This document shows positions 9,212 through 16,887 of a stretch of 64,000 bases of DNA, in pieces; positions within the stretch are counted from its first letter, which is position 1; the number at the start of each line of letters is the position of its first letter. The notes under the pieces were generated by a model that was not told the origin of the DNA, ran no database searches, and saw only the letters and a program-made list of their open reading frames with translations. The stretch is taken from the NCBI GenBank assembly GCA_017463485.1, contig JAFTPD010000009.1:124001-188000 (forward strand), written 5' to 3'. The stretch is from Clostridia bacterium. Lineage in GTDB: Bacteria > Bacillota > Clostridia > Oscillospirales > CAG-272. The position numbers were made by a program, and so were the translations under genes.

Positions 9212-12200
9212 ACCTTATAATACTCAACCGCAGAGCGGAAGAGTCCCATATCGTAATTGCCCTCCACGTTTTTATAGAGGTCGTCGCCAACACGCTCGGA
9301 GTGTCCCATCTTACCGATAACGCGGCCGTCGGGCGAGCAGATACCCTCGATAGCACATACGGAATCGTTGGGGTTGAAGCGAATGTCGGAGGTGGGCTTG
9401 CCGTCAAGATCTACGTACTGCGTCATGATCTGTCCGTTTGTGGCGAGTGATTTTACAAGCTCGTCGGAGCAGAGGAATCTACCCTCTCCGTGAGAGATCG
9501 GAACGGTGTATATCTCGCCGGGCTTTGTGTTTATCAGCCAAGGAGAATTATGGGTGCAAACGCGCGTTCTCACAAGTCTTGACTGGTGACGTCCGATGGT
9601 ATTATAGGTCAGAGTAGGACAATTTTCGTCCGTAACAATGATCTTGCCAAAAGGAACGAGTCCCAGCTTGATAAGTGCTTGGAAGCCGTTGCAGATACCG
9701 CCCATAAGTCCGTCGCGGTTGTCAAGGAGGTCGGAAACGCCGTCGCGGATGCGAGCGTTGCGGAAGAATGCGGTAATGAACTTACCCGATCCGTCAGGCT
9801 CGTCGCCGCCCGAAAATCCGCCGGGAACGAACACTATCTGCGACTGTGCAAGCTTCTTTGCGAAAGCGTCCACAGACTCGGTGATATGTGCGCCCGTCAG
9901 GTTGCGGATAATGAAAATTTCGGGGTCAGCGCCCGCAAATGCAAACGCCTTTGCGGTGTCGTACTCGCAGTTAGTGCCCGGGAATACGGGAATAAGCACC
10001 TTTGGACGAGCGTTTTTCAGCACTGCGGGGCATTTCGCCGGGCATTCGCGGGTATCCTCAAAGGTGGGAATATCACCGCTCGTCTGCTTGATATTGCAAG
10101 CGAATACCGGCTCAAGCTTATTTTCGTATGCGGTGAGAAGCTCATTGAGTTCAACCGACTCGCCGCCAAAGGTGATCGTCTGCTTGTCCGTTGTCATACC
10201 GACAAGCTCACCGCACCTCTCCGCGCCCTCGGCAAGCTCCAAGACAAACGCGCCGTAGTTATATCCGAATATCTTTTCTTTTGTCATGCCCTCGGCGTAC
10301 TCAAATCCGAGTCCGTTACCGAAGCACATTTTCATAACGCCCTCGGCGATACCGCCGAAGGTGGGAGTCCATGCAGACAGGACCTTGCGGCTACGCATAA
10401 GAGAATTAACCTTGCCGTACAAGAAAATAAGCGACTTTGCCGTGGGGAGTGTGTCCTCGCCGTACTCGGGAGTCAGCAGTACCACTCTGTGGCCCGCGCC
10501 CTTGAATTCGGGAGATACGGGAGAGGTGGTCGGCTCGGTGGTGACCGCGAAGGAAACCAGCGTGGGAGGTACGTCTATCTTTTCAAAGCTACCGCTCATA
10601 GAGTCCTTACCGCCGATAGCGGCGATACCCAGCTCCATCTGCGCTCTGAACGCACCGAGCAGAGCCGACAGCGGCTTACCCCAACGCTTACCGTCGCGCA
10701 AGGGCTTTTCAAAATACTCTTGGAAGGTAAGGTATACGTCCTCAAATCTCGCGCCCGACGCGATAAGCTTGGATACGGATTCTACTACCGCAAGATACGC
10801 GCCGTGATAGGGTGACGCCTCGGAGATGTAGGGGTTAAATCCCCACGCCATATAGGAGCAGGTCTTTGCCATTCTCTTTTCGTCCGAGATGAGATTTATC
10901 ATTGCTTGCGTGGGAGTGAGCTGATTTTTACCGCCAAACGGCATAAATACAGTTCCCGCGCCGATTGTAGAGTCAAATCTCTCCGAAAGTCCGCGCTTGG
11001 AGCAGACGTTGAGGTCTGCCGCGAGAGCCTCAGAAAGCTGGGTAAAGCTGCCGCTGACCTGCTTTGCGTAGGTCTTGGGCGCGGCGGGGGTTATATCAAT
11101 ATGCTTTTCAGCGCCGTTGGAATTGAGGAACTCGCGGGAAAGGTCAACGATAACCTTACCATTCCACGTCATAGTAAGACGAGGCTCGGCTTTTACCTTG
11201 GCAACAACGGTAGCTTCAAGGTTTTCCGCATCCGCAAGCGCCATGAATTTTTCAACGTCACGAGGCTCAACTACAACAGCCATACGCTCCTGCGACTCGG
11301 AGATAGCAAGCTCCGTGCCGTCAAGTCCGTCGTACTTCTTGGGAACTGCGTTAAGGTCGATATCAAGTCCGTCAGCAAGCTCGCCGATAGCGACAGACAC
11401 ACCGCCCGCGCCAAAGTCGTTACAGCGGCGAATGCATCTTGATGCCTCGGGATTGCGGAAAAGTCTTTGCAGCTTGCGCTCAACGGGGGCATTCCCCTTC
11501 TGCACCTCCGCGCCACAGCTTTCAAGTGAGGTCAGTGTATGCGACTTTGACGAGCCGGTAGCTCCGCCGCATCCGTCACGTCCCGTGCGTCCGCCAAGCA
11601 GGATAACCACATCGCCGTCCTCGGGACACTCGCGGCGCACGTTCTCTGCGGGAGCGGCAGCGATGACTGCGCCTATCTCCATTCGCTTTGCGGCATAGCC
11701 GTCGTGATACAGCTCGTCCACCTGTCCCGTAGCAAGTCCTATCTGGTTGCCGTAGGAGGAATATCCCGCCGCAGCGGTGGTAACTATCTTTCTCTGCGGA
11801 AGCTTGCCTGCCATAGTTTCGGACACGGGTCTTGTGGGATCAGCCGCACCCGTTACGCGCATTGCGGAGTAAACGTAAGAACGTCCGGACAGTGGGTCAC
11901 GGATAGCTCCTCCGATACAGGTCGCCGCGCCGCCGAAGGGCTCGATCTCGGTAGGATGGTTGTGCGTTTCGTTTTTAAAGAGCAACAGCCAGTCCTCTTT
12001 TTCCCCGTCAAAATCAACCTTTATCTTTACGGTACAAGCATTTATCTCCTCCGACTCATCAAGCCTCGGGAGCCTGCCCTGCGCTTTAAGACAACGGGTG
12101 GCAACGGTGGCTATATCCATCAGATTTATCGGCTTCGTGCGGTTGATGCTCGCTCTTGCCGCGACGTAGCTATCGTATGTCTTTTGGATAAGCTCGTCCT

Positions 12201-12909
12201 CAAATTTCACGCTGTCGATAGTCGTGAGGAATGTCGTATGGCGACAGTGATCCGACCAATATGTATCTATCATGCGTATTTCGGTTATGGTGGGATCGCG
12301 ATGCTCGCTCTTGAAATAGTCGCGGCAGAAGCGGATATCGTCGCCGTCCATGGCAAGTCCGAGCTTTGAAACGAGGGATACCAGCTCCCCGTCGTCAAGA
12401 TCGCAAAATCCGTTCAGCGTTTCAACGGTGGTGGGAATATCACATTCAAGCGCCAAGGATTCGGGCAGCTCAAGGCTTGCCTCGCGGCTCTCCACGGGGT
12501 TGATAACACACTTGCGTACCGTTTCCATGTCCTTGTCCGTCAGCTCGCCGTAGAAAAGGTAGACCTTCGCCGTTCTGACGGTCGGACGCTCGCCCTGCGA
12601 GATGATCTGTATGCACTGCGCCGCACTGTCCGCTCTCTGGTCGTACTGACCCGGCAGATATTCAACGGCGAGCGTGCGGTCTGCACCCTCTGTCAGCTCG
12701 TAGCTGACTATATCAAGCTGAGGCTCGGAGAACACCGTGCCCACGCAAGAATCAAACAGCTCTTTGTCTATATTCTCAACGTCATAACGATTGAAAAGAC
12801 GAACCGCATCAAGGCTTTTGATGCCATACATTGTGCGAAGCTCTTCAAGAAGCGACGCCGCCTCGTGCGCAAGTCCCTGTCTTTTTTCGACGTATACTCT
12901 GTATACCAT
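9208..12909 (-). CDS. purL: phosphoribosylformylglycinamidine synthase, single-chain PurL with glutaminase domain
   Basis: 1233 residues, the large one-chain form (PurS-, PurL- and PurQ-like parts fused) that converts FGAR, ATP and glutamine to FGAM in purine synthesis. Markers are SDHCRHTTF near residue 215, ETHNHPTEIEPFGGAATCIGG in the ATP/FGAR site, and a class I glutamine amidotransferase domain at the C-terminus with FVPGGFSGGDEPDGSGK, the nucleophile Cys in GGICNGFQ and the His in ISHGEGRF. AAAGGAATACGCAA precedes the ATG. Fourth step gene in the purEMNDL operon; 28 bp from purD. Confidence 0.96.
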   Translation of the reverse strand: MVYRVYVEKRQGLAHEAASLLEELRTMYGIKSLDAVRLFNRYDVENIDKELFDSCVGTVFSEPQLDIVSYELTEGADRTLAVEYLPGQYDQRADSAAQCIQIISQGERPTVRTAKVYLFYGELTDKDMETVRKCVINPVESREASLELPESLALECDIPTTVETLNGFCDLDDGELVSLVSKLGLAMDGDDIRFCRDYFKSEHRDPTITEIRMIDTYWSDHCRHTTFLTTIDSVKFEDELIQKTYDSYVAARASINRTKPINLMDIATVATRCLKAQGRLPRLDESEEINACTVKIKVDFDGEKEDWLLLFKNETHNHPTEIEPFGGAATCIGGAIRDPLSGRSYVYSAMRVTGAADPTRPVSETMAGKLPQRKIVTTAAAGYSSYGNQIGLATGQVDELYHDGYAAKRMEIGAVIAAAPAENVRRECPEDGDVVILLGGRTGRDGCGGATGSSKSHTLTSLESCGAEVQKGNAPVERKLQRLFRNPEASRCIRRCNDFGAGGVSVAIGELADGLDIDLNAVPKKYDGLDGTELAISESQERMAVVVEPRDVEKFMALADAENLEATVVAKVKAEPRLTMTWNGKVIVDLSREFLNSNGAEKHIDITPAAPKTYAKQVSGSFTQLSEALAADLNVCSKRGLSERFDSTIGAGTVFMPFGGKNQLTPTQAMINLISDEKRMAKTCSYMAWGFNPYISEASPYHGAYLAVVESVSKLIASGARFEDVYLTFQEYFEKPLRDGKRWGKPLSALLGAFRAQMELGIAAIGGKDSMSGSFEKIDVPPTLVSFAVTTEPTTSPVSPEFKGAGHRVVLLTPEYGEDTLPTAKSLIFLYGKVNSLMRSRKVLSAWTPTFGGIAEGVMKMCFGNGLGFEYAEGMTKEKIFGYNYGAFVLELAEGAERCGELVGMTTDKQTITFGGESVELNELLTAYENKLEPVFACNIKQTSGDIPTFEDTRECPAKCPAVLKNARPKVLIPVFPGTNCEYDTAKAFAFAGADPEIFIIRNLTGAHITESVDAFAKKLAQSQIVFVPGGFSGGDEPDGSGKFITAFFRNARIRDGVSDLLDNRDGLMGGICNGFQALIKLGLVPFGKIIVTDENCPTLTYNTIGRHQSRLVRTRVCTHNSPWLINTKPGEIYTVPISHGEGRFLCSDELVKSLATNGQIMTQYVDLDGKPTSDIRFNPNDSVCAIEGICSPDGRVIGKMGHSERVGDDLYKNVEGNYDMGLFRSAVEYYKV

Positions 12910-12936
12910 TTGCGTATTCCTTTCTGTTTGGAAAAG

Positions 12937-14205
12937 TCAGTTTTTGAGCGCGGCAAGAGCGCGCGCGCCTATATCGCGACGGCAAAATGCGTTGTCAAAG
13001 CTCACCTTATCAACCGCTCTGTACGCGCCGTCAACAGCCTCTGCCAGAGTGTCCGCCGTCTTGACGACGCCCAGCACTCGACCGCCCGAGGTCAGCAGCT
13101 TTTCGTCCGACAGCTTTGCGCCTGCAACGAAAACCTCTGCATCAATGTCGTTGGGTATCTTTATTTCAAATCCCGTATCGTACTTTGCGGGATAGCCCTC
13201 CGAAGCCATAACGACACAGCACGCCGCACCGCTTGAGAATTTGACCTCGACCTCGCCAAGCCGTTCCTCGGACACAGCCTTCATAATGGTGAAAAGGTCG
13301 CTTTCAAGCAGAGGAAGCACTACCTGCGTTTCGGGGTCTCCGAATCGGCAGTTGTACTCGATCACCTTCGGTCCGTCCTTGGTTATCATAAGTCCGAAAT
13401 ACAGGCAACCCTTAAAGGTCCTTCCCTCGCTGTTCATAGCCTCCATTGTGGGGAGGAAAATTTTCTCCATACATTCAGCCGCAACGTCGGCAGTATAATA
13501 CGGATTTGGCGCAACCGTTCCCATCCCGCCCGTATTAAGTCCGCAGTCGCCGTCAAGTGCGCGCTTGTGGTCCATAGAGGACACCATGGGAATCATAGTT
13601 TTTCCGTCTGTAAAGGACAGAACCGACACCTCGGGACCCTCCAAAAATTCTTCAATGACAATACTGTTTCCGCTTGCGCCGAAAACCTTGTCCTCCATGA
13701 TGTTTTTGACCGCCGCCCTCGCCTCGTCGCGGGTATTGGCGATAATAACGCCCTTGCCAAGTGCAAGTCCGTCCGCCTTGATGACGGTGGGAATTGGTGC
13801 GTTCTCTATATATTCCAGCGCAGCCTCGGCGTTGTCGAACACCTCGTACTTGGCAGTGGGAATACCGTACTTTTTCATAAGGTTTTTGGAGAAAACCTTG
13901 CTTCCCTCAATAATAGCAGCGTTGGCTCTCGGTCCAAAGCAAGGAATTCCTACCTTTTCAAGCGCGTCAACAGCGCCCAAAACGAGCGGATCGTCGGGCG
14001 CGACCACGGCAAAATCTATCCAATTATCCTGGGCAAACGCCACGATACCGTCTATATCCCTTGCCCCAACGGGAATGCACACAGCATCAGCCGCGATGCC
14101 TCCGTTGCCGGGGAGCGCATAAATGTGAGTTATCTCGGGATTTTCGCGCAGCTTGCGGATAATGGCATGCTCACGTCCGCCGCCGCCTATGACCATAAGC
14201 TTCAT
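12937..14205 (-). CDS. purD: phosphoribosylamine-glycine ligase
   Basis: 422 residues, the normal size. It joins glycine to phosphoribosylamine with ATP (GAR synthetase). The N-terminal GGGGREHAI and the ATP-grasp blocks PTVIKADGLALGKGVIIA, EEFLEGPEVSVLSFTDG and CLYFGLMITKDGPKVIEYNCRFGDPE (metal-binding Glu and Asn) are present. GGAGG precedes the ATG. It lies 24 bp after purN and 28 bp before purL in the same operon. Confidence 0.97.
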   Translation of the reverse strand: MKLMVIGGGGREHAIIRKLRENPEITHIYALPGNGGIAADAVCIPVGARDIDGIVAFAQDNWIDFAVVAPDDPLVLGAVDALEKVGIPCFGPRANAAIIEGSKVFSKNLMKKYGIPTAKYEVFDNAEAALEYIENAPIPTVIKADGLALGKGVIIANTRDEARAAVKNIMEDKVFGASGNSIVIEEFLEGPEVSVLSFTDGKTMIPMVSSMDHKRALDGDCGLNTGGMGTVAPNPYYTADVAAECMEKIFLPTMEAMNSEGRTFKGCLYFGLMITKDGPKVIEYNCRFGDPETQVVLPLLESDLFTIMKAVSEERLGEVEVKFSSGAACCVVMASEGYPAKYDTGFEIKIPNDIDAEVFVAGAKLSDEKLLTSGGRVLGVVKTADTLAEAVDGAYRAVDKVSFDNAFCRRDIGARALAALKN

Positions 14206-14228
14206 ACAAAGCCTCCTCCGAATTTTTA

Positions 14229-14858
14229 TTATTCTGTTTCTTCAAAAGTGAGAGCGCCCTTGGCTATCATTTTTGCCACCATTTCCGTCGCCTTTGGAAG
14301 AATTATCCACTCGGCATGACGCATTACGTTCTGCTGAAGACTTTCTGGAGTTTCTTCCTTGCGCACGGTGACCGCCTTTTGCAGAATTATCTCGCCCCCG
14401 TCGGGCACTTCGTTTACAAAATGCACGGTAGCGCCCGTGACCTTAACGCCGTATTCAAGCGCGGCGCTGTGTACCTTGAGTCCGTAAAATCCTTTTCCGC
14501 AAAAAGCGGGAATGAGTGAGGGATGGACGTTTATGATCCTGCGGGGGAATTTCTTTACAAAATCCTCGCTGAGGATGGTCATAAAGCCCGCAAGCACTAT
14601 CATTTCGATGGAATTATCCTCAAGCACCTTGCAAACAGCATCCTCGAATTTTGATTGTGTGTCATACATTTTTCTTGGCACTACCTCGGTAGGTATACCA
14701 TGCATCTCCGCTCTTGTGAGTGCATAAGCATCAGGACTGCTCGAAAGCACCAGCGCAAGCTCGCCGTGTGGGATCTTTCCCGCCTCGGCATAGTCAATTA
14801 TCGCCTGAAGATTTGTTCCGCCACCGGATACGAATATCGCTATTTTAACTTTTTTCAT
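14229..14858 (-). CDS. purN: phosphoribosylglycinamide formyltransferase
   Basis: 209 residues. Transfers a formyl group from 10-formyltetrahydrofolate to GAR. It opens with KIAIFVSGGGTNLQAIID (phosphoribosyl-binding loop) and has the folate-site block IINVHPSLIPAFCGKGFYG with the Asn-His pair, followed by GATVHFVNEVPDGGEIILQ with the catalytic Asp. It sits between purM and purD with gaps of 27 and 23 bp. Confidence 0.96.
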   Translation of the reverse strand: MKKVKIAIFVSGGGTNLQAIIDYAEAGKIPHGELALVLSSSPDAYALTRAEMHGIPTEVVPRKMYDTQSKFEDAVCKVLEDNSIEMIVLAGFMTILSEDFVKKFPRRIINVHPSLIPAFCGKGFYGLKVHSAALEYGVKVTGATVHFVNEVPDGGEIILQKAVTVRKEETPESLQQNVMRHAEWIILPKATEMVAKMIAKGALTFEETE

Positions 14859-14885
14859 TTTGCCGCCTCTGTCAATGTCGTAATA

Positions 14886-15935
14886 TTATTCAAAAATTAC
14901 ACCTTCGTCGGAGGCAACCACACGTCCGATAACGTAAGCATCCTCGCCGTTTGACTTCAATATTTCAAGTGCGCGCTCCGCATCCCCTGCGGACACCACA
15001 ACGCTCATTCCCACGCCCATGTTATAGGTGTTGAACATATCATGCTCCGAAATGCCGCCCGTTTTCTGAAGCAGCTTGAAAATAGGAAGCACTCTTACAG
15101 CGTCCTTTTTAATGCACGCGGAGTAACCCTTGGGGATGGTTCTCGGAATGTTCTCGTAAAATCCGCCGCCCGTGATATGGGACACGCCCTTTACAGTGAC
15201 CTCGCTGTCAAAGAGTGCCAGCATGGGCTTTACATATATTTTCGTGGGAGTAAGCAGGGTCTCTGCTATCGACTTACCGCCAAGCTCCTCGCATGGCTGC
15301 TTTAATTCATCGGCTTTGTTTTCAACGTCAAAAACCTTGCGCACCAAGGAAAATCCGTTGGAATGAACACCGCTTGACGGAAGCGCGATAATCACGTCGC
15401 CGTCAACGATCTTGGAGTTATCCACCACCTTGGACTTGTCTACTATACCAACTGCAAAGCCTGCAAGGTCGTATTCATCCTCGGGGTAAAAGCCGGGCAT
15501 CTCTGCGGTCTCGCCACCGATAAGTGCCGCGCCAGACTGCACGCATCCCTCTGCAACTCCTGCAACGATATCCGCAATACGCTCGGGCACATTCTTGCCG
15601 CACGCTATGTAATCAAGGAAAAACAGCGGCTTTGCTCCGCAACATATAACGTCGTTGACGCACATAGCAACGCAATCGATACCCACCGTGTCGTGCTTGT
15701 CAAGAATAAACGCCATTTTCAGCTTAGTTCCAACGCCGTCTGTTCCGCTGACCAGCACGGGCTCGGTCATGCCGCCAAGGTCAAGTCCGAAAAGTCCGCC
15801 AAATCCGCCGATACCCGTCATAACTCCGTCCGTTTTAGTGCGGGCGATATGCTTTTTCATCAATTCAACCGCGCGGTAGCCTGCGGTAATATCCACGCCC
15901 GCCGCCTTATAGCTTTCGCTGTAACTATTTTCCAT
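14886..15935 (-). CDS. purM: phosphoribosylformylglycinamidine cyclo-ligase
   Basis: 349 residues. Closes the imidazole ring of AIR from FGAM with ATP. Markers are the N-terminal [33 protein letters not shown], the central [11 protein letters not shown] and [13 protein letters not shown]. It follows purE by 43 bp. Confidence 0.97.
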   Translation of the reverse strand: MENSYSESYKAAGVDITAGYRAVELMKKHIARTKTDGVMTGIGGFGGLFGLDLGGMTEPVLVSGTDGVGTKLKMAFILDKHDTVGIDCVAMCVNDVICCGAKPLFFLDYIACGKNVPERIADIVAGVAEGCVQSGAALIGGETAEMPGFYPEDEYDLAGFAVGIVDKSKVVDNSKIVDGDVIIALPSSGVHSNGFSLVRKVFDVENKADELKQPCEELGGKSIAETLLTPTKIYVKPMLALFDSEVTVKGVSHITGGGFYENIPRTIPKGYSACIKKDAVRVLPIFKLLQKTGGISEHDMFNTYNMGVGMSVVVSAGDAERALEILKSNGEDAYVIGRVVASDEGVIFE

Positions 15936-15978
15936 TGTGTTATCCCTTCCCTATGGTTTATTTCAATTATTTATATCT

Positions 15979-16476
15979 TCATGCTCTGCTGTATTTTGCG
16001 GAGAGCTCTGCGTTCTTTGCAAGCACCTTTTGTGCCGCCGCCGCGCGCATTTGGTCAAGCCTTGCGGCAAGCTGTGCGTCCTCAATGGCTATCATCTGAG
16101 CCGCGAGCAGAGCCGCGTTTGCCGCGCCGTCGATAGCCACGGTAGCCACAGGCATACCTGCGGGCATCTGTACGGTGGAAAGAAGCGCATCAAGTCCGTC
16201 AAGCGTAGAGGACTTTACGGGAATTCCTATTATCGGAAGCGTCGAGCGAGCCGCCAAAGCGCCCGCAAGATGCGCCGCCTTGCCTGCCGCCGCAATAAGA
16301 ACGCCAAAGCCGTTTCCCCTTGCTGTCATTGCAAAATCCGCTGCCGCGTCGGGCGTGCGGTGTGCGGAATAAACGTGTACCTCGTAAGGAACACCCAGCT
16401 CGTCAAGCACCGAAAACGCCTTTTCTACCACAGGCAGATCGCTGTCACTTCCCATTATGATACCAACCTTTTTCAT
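15979..16476 (-). CDS. purE: N5-carboxyaminoimidazole ribonucleotide mutase
   Basis: 165 residues from the ATG at 16476, which follows AAAGGAGTGGCTTT; an upstream in-frame ATG at 16512 has no such site. The sequence VGIIMGSDSDLPVVEKA, then SAHRTPDAA and AAAGKAAHLAGALAA, is diagnostic of class I PurE. First gene of the purine operon, behind a long leader. No purK is in the window. Confidence 0.96.
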   Translation of the reverse strand: MKKVGIIMGSDSDLPVVEKAFSVLDELGVPYEVHVYSAHRTPDAAADFAMTARGNGFGVLIAAAGKAAHLAGALAARSTLPIIGIPVKSSTLDGLDALLSTVQMPAGMPVATVAIDGAANAALLAAQMIAIEDAQLAARLDQMRAAAAQKVLAKNAELSAKYSRA

Positions 16477-16514
16477 AAAGCCACTCCTTTGTGATATATT
16501 TGGATTTTTCAATC

Positions 16515-16576
16515 AAAAAAAGCAAACCGCCATGACCTTTTGGCAGATAGGCAGAGTCTATCACCCGTCATGACGG
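16515..16576 (-). promoter_or_regulatory. intrinsic terminator (attenuator) in the purE leader
   Basis: In the transcript CCGTCATGAC (DNA 16567-16576) pairs with GTCATGGCGG (16527-16536), 10 bp with one G-U, enclosing a second smaller hairpin, and is followed by TTTGCTTTTTTT. It lies after the promoter but before purE, so it should stop transcription unless an alternative fold or leader translation prevents it. Confidence 0.7.
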
Positions 16577-16681
16577 CAGAATATTTCCGAGAGGCACAAT
16601 GGGACACTTATCTCCTGCGTGCGCAGTTATTCCGTAGTCAGAAATATGGATTCCAACCGCAAGCACCGCAATCTGTCGCAT
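16568..16681 (-). CDS. possible 37-residue leader peptide upstream of purE
   Basis: A short reading frame starts at ATG 16681, 6-7 nt after GGAGG, and its TGA stop falls inside the left arm of the attenuator at 16567-16576. The peptide starts MRQIAVLAVGIHISDYG and ends NILPS. It shows no similarity I recognise. The good ribosome binding site and the stop position suggest a translated leader that could influence the attenuator, but chance cannot be ruled out for so short a frame. Confidence 0.35.
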   Translation of the reverse strand: MRQIAVLAVGIHISDYGITAHAGDKCPIVPLGNILPS

Positions 16682-16746
16682 AACAGCCTCCAGCAATTCA
16701 ATTTTTACCTGCGCGCCGTGTGCGCGCAAACATATTTACCGAGTAT

Positions 16747-16775
16747 ATTATACTATATTTTTCGAAAAAAGTCAA
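16747..16775 (-). promoter_or_regulatory. sigma-A promoter of the purine operon
   Basis: Minus strand TTGACT (16770-16775), 17-bp spacer, TATAAT (16747-16752). The start of transcription is expected near 16740. Confidence 0.85.
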
Positions 16776-16839
16776 CCTAAAAACCTATTTTTAGTGCCAT
16801 TTTTTGTTTTTCTCCATTTCTCACAACCAACGAAAAAAT

Positions 16840-16881
16840 AAACGCATTTTGTTGAGCATTAGTGCCGAACAAAATGCGTTT
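16840..16881 (-). terminator. terminator of the surface protein gene
   Basis: A 14-bp stem AAACGCATTTTGTT with a 14-nt loop, followed on the minus strand by a run of T. Confidence 0.88.
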
Positions 16882-16887
16882 TATCTT

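Larger units (their letters stand above)
16477..16740 (-). ncRNA. structured 5' leader of the purine operon
   Basis: About 260 nt between the transcription start and purE. It begins with a stable GC hairpin (GCGCGC-ACACG-GCGCGC, 16708-16731). It then holds GAAT-ATTTC pairing with GAAATATTC around a 4-nt bulge (about 16587-16654), a small ACTGC-GCAC-GCAG hairpin at its tip, and the attenuator. The core of a guanine/adenine riboswitch or a ZTP motif is not visible. The long hairpin with a bulged middle could also be a 6S-type RNA. The family is unassigned. Confidence 0.5.

Noticed and set aside
9586..10815. 409-codon plus-strand open frame opposite purL
   Set aside because: Antisense to the conserved glutaminase and synthetase domains of purL, and the translation shows no family resemblance.
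16477..16740. Guanine/adenine, ZTP or PRPP riboswitch upstream of purE
   Set aside because: None of the conserved core strings of these families could be found by eye; a covariance search could overturn this.
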